Below are positions 57,112 through 64,000 of a DNA stretch of 64,000 nt, piece after piece. The DNA comes from Thermoactinomycetaceae bacterium (GTDB lineage Bacteria > Bacillota > Bacilli > Thermoactinomycetales > Thermoactinomycetaceae), in contig JANWIG010000055.1 of NCBI GenBank assembly GCA_025449975.1, positions 1-64,000 of the forward strand. Direction: 5' to 3'. The number at the start of each line of letters is the position of its first letter. Positions within the stretch are counted from its first letter, which is position 1. The position numbers were made by a program, and so were the translations under genes. The notes below the pieces were generated by a model, which made no database searches, had not been told where the DNA came from, and was given only the letters and a program-made list of their open reading frames with translations.

Positions 57112-57507
57112 GTGAGAAAAATGGCTATGCTCGTGTCTCATCCTCTTGCCTCCGAGCAAGAACGAGAGGCCAAAGAAGCATGGAAAGTAGAACAATTCCT
57201 CCCTCTACCCGAAGATCTGCAACAAATTTGGTCGCAAGTTCCTCCTGAGGAAGACTTTCCCGTCAAACGCTTTCAGCTGATCACGGATTGGCTCGAGCAA
57301 CAGACAGCACCGCAAGACCTTGTCTGGATTCAAGGAGAGCCAGGCGCAGTCTTTCTTCTCGTCACGTGGTGTTTTCAAAATAACCGAATTCCTATCTACG
57401 CCACCACCAAACGGGAATACAGCCAGCAACTTCTCCCCGATGGTTCGATCAAGAACCAGCATATCTTCCGTCATGTCAACTTTCGCGTCTACCCCTGTGG
57501 GGAATAA
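57112..57507 (+). CDS. csx20: Csx20-like putative ring nuclease
   Basis: About 131 residues from GTG 57112, 7 nt after a perfect AAAGGAGG. Resembles Csx20: an N-terminal LVSHPLASEQEREA, LPEDLQQIWSQVPPE, then DLVWIQGEPGAVFLLVTWCF, IPIYATTKREY and a final DGSIKNQHIFRHVNFRVY. Csx20 proteins break down cyclic oligoadenylate and so switch off CARF effectors. Sits between the Cmr genes and two CARF nucleases, the expected context. Family assignment is by recognition only. Confidence 0.72.
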   Translation: MRKMAMLVSHPLASEQEREAKEAWKVEQFLPLPEDLQQIWSQVPPEEDFPVKRFQLITDWLEQQTAPQDLVWIQGEPGAVFLLVTWCFQNNRIPIYATTKREYSQQLLPDGSIKNQHIFRHVNFRVYPCGE

Positions 57508-57516
57508 CCACAGGGG
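57492..57516 (+). promoter_or_regulatory. Hairpin over the csx20 stop codon
   Basis: The stem CCCCTGTGG 57492-57500 / CCACAGGGG 57508-57516 is perfect; the TAA stop of csx20 lies in the 7-nt loop. No T tract follows, so it is not a simple terminator. It could be an RNA processing or stabilising element between csx20 and the effectors. Confidence 0.6.
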
Positions 57517-57543
57517 GATCCAACGATAAAAAGGAGATGTAGG

Positions 57544-58887
57544 ATGGGAGTAAAGTTATTAACTTTTTTGGGTAAGAACAAGCTGAATCCATGTGAGTAT
57601 ATGTATAAAGGGCAAAAACTAACAAAGACAGAATTTGTCCAAGAGGCTTTGGTAGAAGCACTTCAAAAGATAGATGGGTTTGAGAACATTGAATTTATTA
57701 TCTTTCTAACCGAAGAAGCGAGATTAAATTGGGAAATAAATGGATTGAAGGAGAAAGTCAGTAATCTTATTAATCCTAATAAACCTCATGAGATAGATAT
57801 AAAAATTCCCGAAAATAGAGAGGAAAATGAATTTAAAAAATATCTTTGGGATGTTTTCTCCCAAATAATAGGTCAGTTGGACGATGGGGATGAGATTATT
57901 TTTGATATTACAAACTCCTTTCGATATCAGCCGATGTTAGCTTTACTCGCGTTACATTTTGCAAAGGTCACTCGTAATATTAAAATACATGGAATTTACT
58001 ATGCCAGTGATCAGACAAATCCCCCAGCGATTATTGATTTAACTTCTTTTATCGATATGCAAGAATGGATTACGAATATCTATGCCTTTGAAAAGTCTGG
58101 ACGAGCCCAACCACTGATGGAGTGGGTGCAACAAAAAGAAGATGAAATGAAGCAGCGCAATGACCAAGAGCAACTTGAACATATGAGATCAAGAAAAGAG
58201 TTCATTAAAGACTTACATGCACTCACCCTAGCGCTGGAAACGAACCGAGGACGGGAGTTGGGGAAATTAGCTAAACAGGCATTATCTAGCTTAAATAAGG
58301 TAAAAAATCAACATGATCTTTTCCACTCTGGTTCTTTTAAACCACTAGAAATCCTATTAAATAGAATCGAAGATAAAATCCTCCCGCTTGCTACCGGCAA
58401 TCAAATCTCATCCGGTCTAGCAGCAGTTCGGTGGTGTGTCGACCATGGTTTGATCCAGCAAGCTTATACCATGTTGGATGAAATTACTCTAATTGCAATC
58501 TGTAAAGTCGTTGGTTTTCAGGATGAAGAGATATTGTCATATCGTAATAAACAGAAAATAAGTGAAGCTGTTCGTAAGCTATCTAGTCAAAAGAAAGACA
58601 AACGGAAGCATCCGATCATTGATAAAAAACGATTAGGAGACATGAAAGAAAAAGTAGATAACTTGCTATCAGATAAACAAACATTCGTAGACTCATTTAG
58701 TAACTTAAAAGATGATCGAAATGATCTAAACCATGCTGGTTTTTCATTAAGTCCACTTACTTCAGAGGAGTTTATTCAAAACATTAAGAGGGACTCGGAT
58801 AAAAACAAACAGAACTCTCAAACAGGAAAATATGAAAAATTAATCGAATTGGTAGATCATTTTTGGCAAGAACATCCATCCAAATAG
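57544..58887 (+). CDS. csx2: CARF-HEPN RNase, Csx1/Csx2 type, copy A
   Basis: 447 residues. N-terminal CARF domain (about 1-185) of the Csx2/TM1812 type, starting KLLTFLG...YMYKGQ...FVQEAL and with the ligand-site segment FDITNSFRYQPML at 120-132. C-terminal HEPN domain with the RxxxxH active site RNDLNH, Arg392 and His397. Cyclic oligoadenylate binding to the CARF dimer is expected to trigger RNA cleavage. AAAGGAGATGTAGG precedes the ATG. Followed by a paralog. Confidence 0.9.
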   Translation: MGVKLLTFLGKNKLNPCEYMYKGQKLTKTEFVQEALVEALQKIDGFENIEFIIFLTEEARLNWEINGLKEKVSNLINPNKPHEIDIKIPENREENEFKKYLWDVFSQIIGQLDDGDEIIFDITNSFRYQPMLALLALHFAKVTRNIKIHGIYYASDQTNPPAIIDLTSFIDMQEWITNIYAFEKSGRAQPLMEWVQQKEDEMKQRNDQEQLEHMRSRKEFIKDLHALTLALETNRGRELGKLAKQALSSLNKVKNQHDLFHSGSFKPLEILLNRIEDKILPLATGNQISSGLAAVRWCVDHGLIQQAYTMLDEITLIAICKVVGFQDEEILSYRNKQKISEAVRKLSSQKKDKRKHPIIDKKRLGDMKEKVDNLLSDKQTFVDSFSNLKDDRNDLNHAGFSLSPLTSEEFIQNIKRDSDKNKQNSQTGKYEKLIELVDHFWQEHPSK

Positions 58888-58929
58888 AAGAGACAAAATA
58901 TAGATAGTATTTTGAAGGAGTGAACTACG

Positions 58930-60285
58930 ATCGCTATTAAATTTTTATCGTTTTTAGGTATCAGTAGATATTCGGAGTGTACTTATGAATTACAAGGCAA
59001 ATGTTCTACCTCGCGTTTTATACAGCGTTCATTATTAGAGATGCTTTGTGAAAATGAAACGATCGAAGCGAGGATTTTCCTTACAAAAGAAGCAGAAAAG
59101 AAGAATTGGATTGAAAAATGTGGGCATGGTTATCCAGGATTATCCGTTGAATTATCGGAATTGGCGAAGAAAAAGCCGCTTTCAGTTAAACCAGTAAGTA
59201 TTCCCAGCCATCTTGATGAAGAGAGCATTTGGGAAGTTTTTTCAAAAGTAATCGAGCAATTGGAAGAAGGAGATCGGGTTATTTTCGATATCACCCATTC
59301 GTTTCGTTATCAGCCGATGCTGGCATTATTGATTCTCCATTTTGCTAAAGTAGCTTTCCAAATTGAAATTCAAGGAATCTATTATGGGAATTTTGAGGCA
59401 AAAGTCAATGGAGAGATTCCGACTGCTCCAGTAACGGATCTGACTTCCTTTATCGATCTACAAGATTGGGTAACCAATATTTATGCATTTGAAGCAAGTG
59501 GACGAGCAGAACCGCTCAAACGTTGGGTTTCGCAGAAAAAACGCGAACAAGCCATTGGAGGAGCTTCACCACAAACGTTAAAAAGTATGGGGACGATCGA
59601 AAAATTTGCTGATAAACTGGCTCATTTATCGCTGGAGTTAGAGACAAATAGAGGTCCCACTTTAAAACAGGCAGCGAAAAGTGTTTTGAATAGTATCAAA
59701 TATATTCAAGCTGATCAATTACCAGGTCAATTTCAACCAATGGCGCTGTTACTAAATCGGATCGAGGAGCAAGTACGTCAAATTGCTGAGCCAGATATGA
59801 TCGAATCGGGTATCAATGCTGTAATCTGGTGTGTCGAACATGGATTAATTGAACAAGCCTATACCATGCTCGATGAAATATTGATCACAGCTACTTGTTT
59901 GATAAAAGGTTATTCAATAGAAAAGGCAAAGGATAATGATAATGTGCGCAGCTGGATTACATCTGGTTTTAATGGAGCAATTAAAAAAATGGCAAAGGGT
60001 GAGCCACAGTTTGCAAACGATCGAGCCGAAAAGCTAGCAGATGAGCTATTACAAAACTATCCTAAACTAATCAGGCTCTATGGTGAGCTAAAAGATGATC
60101 GCAATGACCTTAACCATGCCGGATGGAGAAAGCAACCTCAGAAAGCAGAAGATTTTATCGCCAAAATTGAAAAATCCAAAAGAAGGAAAAATAAAGATAA
60201 GCATACTGAAAAATATCTCGAACTAATCGAACTAATTCGTAAGTACTGGCGTGAAAACAAACCAGACCACATCAGGGAAAAATAA
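58930..60285 (+). CDS. csx2: CARF-HEPN RNase, Csx1/Csx2 type, copy B, non-canonical start
   Basis: About 451 residues if read from 58930. Homology to copy A and to the Csx2 family begins at codon ATC 58930 (IAIKFLSFLG, matching MGVKLLTFLG), yet there is no ATG, GTG or TTG in frame between the TGA at 58921 and an internal ATG at 59041. AAGGAG lies at 58915-58920, 6 nt before ACG 58927 and 9 nt before ATC 58930. The internal ATG would remove the first CARF strand and has no ribosome site. CARF FDITHSFRYQPML and HEPN RNDLNH are intact (His about residue 396). Confidence 0.85.
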   Translation: MAIKFLSFLGISRYSECTYELQGKCSTSRFIQRSLLEMLCENETIEARIFLTKEAEKKNWIEKCGHGYPGLSVELSELAKKKPLSVKPVSIPSHLDEESIWEVFSKVIEQLEEGDRVIFDITHSFRYQPMLALLILHFAKVAFQIEIQGIYYGNFEAKVNGEIPTAPVTDLTSFIDLQDWVTNIYAFEASGRAEPLKRWVSQKKREQAIGGASPQTLKSMGTIEKFADKLAHLSLELETNRGPTLKQAAKSVLNSIKYIQADQLPGQFQPMALLLNRIEEQVRQIAEPDMIESGINAVIWCVEHGLIEQAYTMLDEILITATCLIKGYSIEKAKDNDNVRSWITSGFNGAIKKMAKGEPQFANDRAEKLADELLQNYPKLIRLYGELKDDRNDLNHAGWRKQPQKAEDFIAKIEKSKRRKNKDKHTEKYLELIELIRKYWRENKPDHIREK

Positions 60286-60289
60286 ACAA

Positions 60290-60333
60290 ACCATCCCATT
60301 TCCGATCACTAGGAAATGGGATGGTGTTTTTTA
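60290..60333. terminator. Terminator after the CRISPR operon
   Basis: The stem AACCATCCCATTTCC / GGAAATGGGATGGTGTT with loop GATCACTA, ending in TTTTTT. It can act in both directions, since the next gene is convergent. Confidence 0.9.
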
Positions 60334-60900
60334 AGCATGGATATTCTCTTTCTTAACCAACCTTCGATATTTGCTAGCTAGGTAAGCAAAGTACTGACGA
60401 AGTCCGCGCCAGCACCATTTTGCACCAATCCATAAAATCGCAGCGACGATCAGGGAGATGAGTAAGCCTGGCCAGCCGGTGATTGTGTGTGTGCCTAGCT
60501 GTACACCAAAGATGAAATCGCCGATTGAATATTCAAAGGCAGATAAGATCCCGCTGATCACCACAGCAACGGCTCCAAGCGCAAAGGCGAAGCTGACACC
60601 AGCGAGAAAGACGATCACGACAGGACTTAAAAAGCCGAGTGAGGCGAAAAAGAAAAAGAGTTTAAAGAAGTGGGCTGGGTTATTTGATTTTTGTTGTAGA
60701 TAATACTCTCCTAAATATCCCTTTGCCAACGATTTGGGGCTACCCAACCTTTTCAGGATCTCCTCTTCGGATTGCCCATGTTGAATCCCGGTTTGGATGT
60801 GACTTTCGATCTCTTTGAGAATATCATCTCGTTCTTCGCGGGAAAGCTCTTGCAAATATCTATCCAACTCTTTAAGAAAGGCTTTCGCCTTTGCTCCCAT
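60331..60900 (-). CDS. HAAS / DUF1700 membrane protein
   Basis: 189 residues. An N-terminal helical HAAS domain (about 1-65; FLKELDRYLQELSREERDDILKEIESHI, then LGSPKSLAKGYL) is followed by about three membrane segments (about 80-160). These proteins are paired with PadR regulators and probably act as membrane sensors. Overlaps padR by 29 nt, so coupled. Confidence 0.85.
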   Translation of the reverse strand: MGAKAKAFLKELDRYLQELSREERDDILKEIESHIQTGIQHGQSEEEILKRLGSPKSLAKGYLGEYYLQQKSNNPAHFFKLFFFFASLGFLSPVVIVFLAGVSFAFALGAVAVVISGILSAFEYSIGDFIFGVQLGTHTITGWPGLLISLIVAAILWIGAKWCWRGLRQYFAYLASKYRRLVKKENIHA

Positions 60901-61252
60901 TCTCTGGATCTCCCTTCCATTCCGTTATTTCTGAAACCCCTGAAACCAACCTATTCCATTCCTGAGACATCTTTCCGAGTAATTCAGTTCCTTTTTCCGT
61001 CAGATGGTAATATTTTCGTGGTGGTCCAGAGGTAGACTCTTTCCAAGTAGAGGCGATGTATTTTTCTCTTAGTAACCGCCGCAAAAGGGGATATAAAGTA
61101 CCCTCGGTCACAGCAAGAGGTTCCCATCGTTGTAAAATGGAGGCGATCTCATACCCGTAACGCGGCTGTTTCGAAAGTAAAGACAAAATACAATATTCCA
61201 GAATCCCTCGGCGTACTTGTGTCATCCATTCGGTAAGATCCAATGGCCTCAC
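60872..61252 (-). CDS. PadR-family transcriptional regulator
   Basis: 126 residues. Winged helix with RRGILEYCILSLLSKQPRYGYEIASIL and EGTLYPLLRRLLREKYI, hallmark PadR blocks. Short second-subfamily type without a long coiled-coil domain. Repressor that likely controls its own operon; ligand unknown. Start ATG 61252 after AGAAAGAGGTG. Confidence 0.93.
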   Translation of the reverse strand: MRPLDLTEWMTQVRRGILEYCILSLLSKQPRYGYEIASILQRWEPLAVTEGTLYPLLRRLLREKYIASTWKESTSGPPRKYYHLTEKGTELLGKMSQEWNRLVSGVSEITEWKGDPENGSKGESLS

Positions 61253-61275
61253 CTCTTTCTATGGTTAATGTTATC

Positions 61276-61300
61276 ACAAGGTATATTGTACTACAAGGTA
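61276..61300 (-). promoter_or_regulatory. Possible PadR operator / promoter
   Basis: A direct repeat ACAAGGTA at 61276-61283 and 61293-61300 with a 17-nt period (TACCTTGT on the minus strand), 24 nt upstream of padR. Similar repeats sit in front of other padR-HAAS operons. Confidence 0.45.
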
Positions 61301-61408
61301 CTAGGCGAAGAATATAAAGGAGAAATGGAAAAGAACGTTCATGTAAAAGCGGATGAACAACAATAGGAACAATTAGTTAGCTGACAATGAAGGGAACGTA
61401 CGATTGTA

Positions 61409-61467
61409 AGTCTGTGAACCTTCCGGGGTTTTTGCAGATCGAGAGGTTCCCAGACTTTTTTCTGAAA
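61409..61467 (+). terminator. Orphan terminator-like hairpin
   Basis: GTCTG and TGAACC from 61411 pair with GGTTC and CAGAC ending at 61456, followed by TTTTTT. No coding region ends here on the plus strand; it may end a small RNA starting near 61310-61380. Confidence 0.5.
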
Positions 61468-61498
61468 AGGCTTGTGATATCTTAGGTTTAAGTTAGGG

Positions 61499-61665
61499 TT
61501 TGAGTTGTATCCATAGTGGAATTGAAAGGTTCTATGAAATCCTAGCGCTTAAAGGAAACTTTCTTGTTTGGAATCCGTGATGAGATTGAAATGTGAATCC
61601 TCCAATGTTTGAGATCTGCCCCGCCACTCGAAATTGAATTGCATCCAACATTGGATTTTTATCCA
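61499..61665 (+). repeat. Degenerate CRISPR-repeat-like elements
   Basis: Three similar blocks with the pattern TTG.ATCC....G.ATTGAAA: A at 61505-61529, B at 61566-61592, and a weaker one at 61638-61660. ATCC anchors are 64 and 70 nt apart, close to a CRISPR unit. A copy at 62033-62057 matches block A in 21 of 25 bases. Too degenerate to be called a working array. Confidence 0.35.
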
Positions 61666-61677
61666 AGAAATAACAAT

Positions 61678-61714
61678 AAAAAAAGAGCATCTATCAAGTG
61701 GATGCTCTTTTTAT
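61678..61714. terminator. Bidirectional terminator near the small basic gene
   Basis: The stem AAAAAGAGCATC / GATGCTCTTTTT with loop TATCAAGTG; T runs on both strands. It lies 34 nt beyond the stop of the minus-strand small gene. Confidence 0.85.
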
Positions 61715-61747
61715 GCTGAATCAATGGATCACCAAAGCGATCAATTA

Positions 61748-61906
61748 TCACTTTTTCTTTAGACTCTTTTTGTAGATCTCCTTAATCTCTTTCATCATTT
61801 TCTGGTGTTCTTTTCGTTTTTGTCCGTTTTTTCTTGCTAATTCTTCGAGCCATTTTCTTTCTTTTTCGATTTCTTTGAGTCTCTTTTTAAAGCCTTTAAA
61901 AAACAA
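61748..61906 (-). CDS. Small lysine-rich coiled-coil protein
   Basis: 52 residues from a TTG at 61906 that has GAGGAGG 8 nt upstream. Very basic and helical (FKKRLKEIEKERKWLEEL ... MMKEIKEIYKKSLKKK). No family recognised. An ATG at 62038 would give 96 residues, but its extra part lacks a ribosome site and covers a repeat copy. The strong ribosome site and nearby terminator support a real gene. Confidence 0.5.
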   Translation of the reverse strand: MFFKGFKKRLKEIEKERKWLEELARKNGQKRKEHQKMMKEIKEIYKKSLKKK

Positions 61907-62145
61907 TGGAGCCACCTCCTCTTGTTTTGATATGATTTTTGTTGCTTTTTCCTCTGGACAGAAGAGGTGATAGGAATATTGATAAGATCGGCGAATAAGA
62001 CCTGTTACCTTCATTATAAACGAGGCTTCGGTTTGCATCCATAGTGGGAGCGAAAGGGTGTGACTCGTTGAAATCTCACCTCGTAGCGAGATAAAACCTT
62101 GTCATTCATATACTCCTCTTTTTTCCATTTAAATCGCACTTTCTT

Positions 62146-62176
62146 CCAACCTATCTCTAAAGATAGGTTTTTTTAT
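62146..62176 (+). terminator. Terminator-like hairpin upstream of cobD
   Basis: AACCTATCT / AGATAGGTT with loop CTAA, followed by TTTTTTA. It lies about 65 nt before cobD and shows none of the B12-riboswitch hallmarks. Confidence 0.7.
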
Positions 62177-62241
62177 TTCTCTTCTTTTGATAAGATTTTT
62201 CATTTAAAATGGACATGCAAGGGTGGAAGGAGGACTGTTAG

Positions 62242-63366
62242 ATGGCGAGGTTGGAGCGCTTTGGACATGGTGGCGATTTGGATACAGCCGTGGAGCTGTA
62301 TGGTTATGCCAAGGAAAAGCTTCTCGATTTTAGTGCCAATATTTATCCGTATGGACCGCCTAAGGCGATTGTGGAGCGGTTGCGGGAGTTGTTGGCGGAG
62401 CCAGGGCTTCGGCAGTTGACGCATTATCCCGATCCAGATGTACGAGAGTTGCGCCGCATGATTGCGAATCATCATCAGGTGGAAGAAGACCAGGTGCTGG
62501 TTGGCAATGGTGGAGCGGAGCTGATCGATCTGGTAGTAGGCGTGCTGTCTCCTGGGCAGGTGGGTGTGTTGGAGCCGGCTTTTGTCGAGTATGGGGAGAG
62601 TGCGCGGAAGCGTGATATTCCGGTTCAAGCAGTGGTCAGCCGTTGGGAAGATGGTTTTGTGCCGGATTGGGCGGAAGTGGAGCGTTTGTTGGAGCGTTGT
62701 GATTTGGTGTTTGTCGGTGTGCCAAATAATCCGACAGGGCATTTGGTGCCGCAGGAGATGCTGAAGCTTTGGGCTGAGCGGGCAGTGGAGGAGAAGACAT
62801 GGCTCGTGTTGGATGAAGCGTTTATCGATTTTGTTGCGAACGGAGAGGAACGGTCGCTGATCGGTTTGTTGGATCGGTATCCGACGACGATTGTGCTTCG
62901 TTCATTGACGAAGTTTTATGCCTTGCCGGGGTTAAGGCTTGGCTATATGGTGGCTCAGCCAGAGGTGATCCAGCAAATCAAACGGCAGCAGGTGCCGTGG
63001 AGTGTAAATGCGTTGGCACAAGCGGCGGGATGTGTGGCTTTGTCGGCGGAGGTGTATGAACCATATGTGGAGGAGGTTCATAGGTGGCTAAGGGAGACGA
63101 AGCAGGAGCTATTGACTCAGCTGGCATCGTTTCCTGCGTTGGAGGTGTTTCCTGGTCAGGCCAACTATCTATTGGTTCGAAGTTGTCAGGACGGTGTCAC
63201 TTCGCGTTTTCTTCAGGAGGAATTGGGACGGAGAGGGGTATTGATACGCGATTGTGGGATGTATACGGGTTTGGATGAGCGGTATTTCCGGATTGCAGTA
63301 AAGAAACGAGAGGAAAATGCAGTATTGATCGAGTCGGTCAAAGAAGTTCTAGTAAATGAGGGATGA
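62242..63366 (+). CDS. cobD: Threonine-phosphate decarboxylase CobD
   Basis: 374 residues of the class II aminotransferase fold. Makes aminopropanol phosphate for the cobalamin nucleotide loop. ERFGHGGDL at the start, FSANIYPYGPP near 32, FVGVPNNPTGHLVP near 155, DEAFIDF near 193 and the PLP lysine in LRSLTKFYALPGLRLGY near 222 are typical of CobD rather than HisC. GGAAGGAGG precedes the ATG. G+C is visibly higher than in the CRISPR genes. Next gene cobU is 3 nt away. Confidence 0.9.
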   Translation: MARLERFGHGGDLDTAVELYGYAKEKLLDFSANIYPYGPPKAIVERLRELLAEPGLRQLTHYPDPDVRELRRMIANHHQVEEDQVLVGNGGAELIDLVVGVLSPGQVGVLEPAFVEYGESARKRDIPVQAVVSRWEDGFVPDWAEVERLLERCDLVFVGVPNNPTGHLVPQEMLKLWAERAVEEKTWLVLDEAFIDFVANGEERSLIGLLDRYPTTIVLRSLTKFYALPGLRLGYMVAQPEVIQQIKRQQVPWSVNALAQAAGCVALSAEVYEPYVEEVHRWLRETKQELLTQLASFPALEVFPGQANYLLVRSCQDGVTSRFLQEELGRRGVLIRDCGMYTGLDERYFRIAVKKREENAVLIESVKEVLVNEG

Positions 63367-63369
63367 ACG

Positions 63370-63915
63370 ATGACAATTTACTTGGTAACAGGTGGTGTGA
63401 AATCTGGAAAAAGTCGCTTTGCGGAGGGATTAAGTGAATCTTTGCAGTCTGAAGTGATTTATATAGCGACGAGTCGTCCAAAGGATGAGGAAATGGCGCA
63501 GCGAGTGATCCAGCATCGGGAAGAACGGCCTGCGCATTGGGGATTGATCGAGGAGCCGCTGCGATTGGCAGAAGCGATTTACAATGCGCCTTCGACAGCG
63601 TTGTTATTGATCGAAGATGTGGCAACATGGGTGGCCAATTTGCTTTTTGCCGAGGGGCTGGATGAGGATTATTCGCCAGAAGGGCGGATCGAGTTTCTCG
63701 ATAAAATGAAACAAGAAGTGGATTATTTATTGCAAGTGTTGCAAGGGAGACCGGCGGTGTTGGTGACTGGTGAAGTGGGATTGGGTGGTGTAGCGATTCA
63801 TCCGGTGACACGGCTTTATCAGGATGCCTTGGGTGAGGTAAACCAGCGACTGGCGGAGGTTTCGAGAGAGGTCTGGCTAGTCGTATCCGGCGTTCCGACG
63901 AGGATCAAGGGATGA
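63370..63915 (+). CDS. cobU: Adenosylcobinamide kinase / guanylyltransferase CobU
   Basis: 181 residues. P-loop VTGGVKSGKSRFAEGL at the N-terminus, then YIATSRPKDEEMAQRVIQHREERPAHW, which contains the His that carries GMP. Phosphorylates adenosylcobinamide and adds GMP. Near-normal length. Overlaps cobS by 4 nt. Confidence 0.95.
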   Translation: MTIYLVTGGVKSGKSRFAEGLSESLQSEVIYIATSRPKDEEMAQRVIQHREERPAHWGLIEEPLRLAEAIYNAPSTALLLIEDVATWVANLLFAEGLDEDYSPEGRIEFLDKMKQEVDYLLQVLQGRPAVLVTGEVGLGGVAIHPVTRLYQDALGEVNQRLAEVSREVWLVVSGVPTRIKG

Positions 63916-64000
63916 AATCTTTTTTTCAAGCAGTGGCGTTTTTTACTCGCTTCCCAGTTCCTGCGCGTTTCCAACAGGGGGATTTTTCTAAAAGTATCAA
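63912..64000 (+). CDS. cobS: Adenosylcobinamide-GDP ribazoletransferase CobS (5' part)
   Basis: The first 29 codons only; cut by the window end. MKSFFQAVAFFTRFPVP is the typical CobS opening. The enzyme joins adenosylcobinamide-GDP with alpha-ribazole in the membrane. ATG 63912 overlaps the cobU stop (ATGA). Confidence 0.88.
   Translation, partial: MKSFFQAVAFFTRFPVPARFQQGDFSKSI

Noticed and set aside
59041-60285. Start of CARF-HEPN copy B at ATG 59041
   Set aside because: Homology to copy A continues 37 codons upstream, the only ribosome site is at 58915, and this start would delete the first strand of the CARF fold.
61748-62038. 96-residue version of the small basic gene
   Set aside because: The ATG at 62038 has no ribosome site and the extra segment has different composition; TTG 61906 follows GAGGAGG.
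62060-62241. Cobalamin riboswitch upstream of cobD
   Set aside because: No B12-box-like sequence or multi-stem architecture; only a short terminator hairpin. None was seen upstream of cobT either.
50252-62241. Intact CRISPR array near the Cmr genes
   Set aside because: No regularly spaced identical repeats were found on either strand; only the degenerate blocks reported separately.

Overview
The window comes from a low-to-mid GC, endospore-forming Bacillota chromosome. Evidence for this is PolC, a GerA-type germinant receptor operon, a cwlJ-gerQ pair, a small acid-soluble spore protein and a divergent nifS / nadBCA locus. A member of the Thermoactinomycetaceae or a close Bacilli relative fits best, but that placement is inferred from gene content and was not checked by any search.

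Layout. 1-1315: tRNA cluster (Phe, Thr, Trp, Cys, Leu, three tandem Arg) with a yugN-like gene on the other strand inside it. 1402-3767: secreted subtilase, then a probable structured RNA with its own terminator. 3774-7563: germinant receptor operon (permease, A and C subunits) on the minus strand. 7765-14189: mnmA, a KtrB/TrkH potassium channel, a von Willebrand lipoprotein with a coupled small gene, and a DUF47-PiT phosphate uptake pair. 14437-19513: Fur-box-headed siderophore operon of two NIS synthetases and a PLP decarboxylase. 19617-34876: housekeeping genes (zinc phospholipase-like, pepV, HTH-cupin regulator, nifS, nadBCA, L,D-transpeptidase, HAD, sodA, SASP, glycosyltransferase, FAH-family, GNAT). 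35030-39331: polC. 39632-41725: HTH-TPR regulator with a micro-ORF downstream and a divergent small gene. 41864-43410: SOS-type yolD-uvrX pair behind LexA boxes. 43596-44384: cwlJ-gerQ. 44667-49031: MATE pump, lipoprotein, HtrA-like protease, bioY. 49214-50251: cobT. 50456-60285: a complete type III-B CRISPR effector operon. 60331-61252: padR with a HAAS/DUF1700 membrane protein. 62242-64000: cobD-cobU-cobS, the last one cut by the window end.

The most distinctive region is the type III-B operon: cmr1, cas10/cmr2, cmr3, cmr4, cmr5, cmr6, csx20, then two tandem CARF-HEPN Csx2-type effectors. Cas10 keeps the GGDD cyclase motif, Cmr4 keeps its catalytic Asp26, and both CARF proteins keep the HEPN RxxxxH motif. 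The expected logic is target RNA binding, cyclic oligoadenylate synthesis, activation of two RNases, and shut-off by the putative ring nuclease Csx20. There is no cas6, cas1, cas2 or intact array in the window, so crRNAs must come from elsewhere. The second CARF-HEPN gene has no ATG, GTG or TTG at the place where its homologous N-terminus begins; it starts at an ATC or ACG codon behind a good Shine-Dalgarno sequence, or has lost its start. The operon lies between cobT and cobDUS, and degenerate CRISPR-repeat-like sequences follow it.

The nad genes supply NAD, the cob genes finish cobalamin assembly, and spore functions are spread over several loci.
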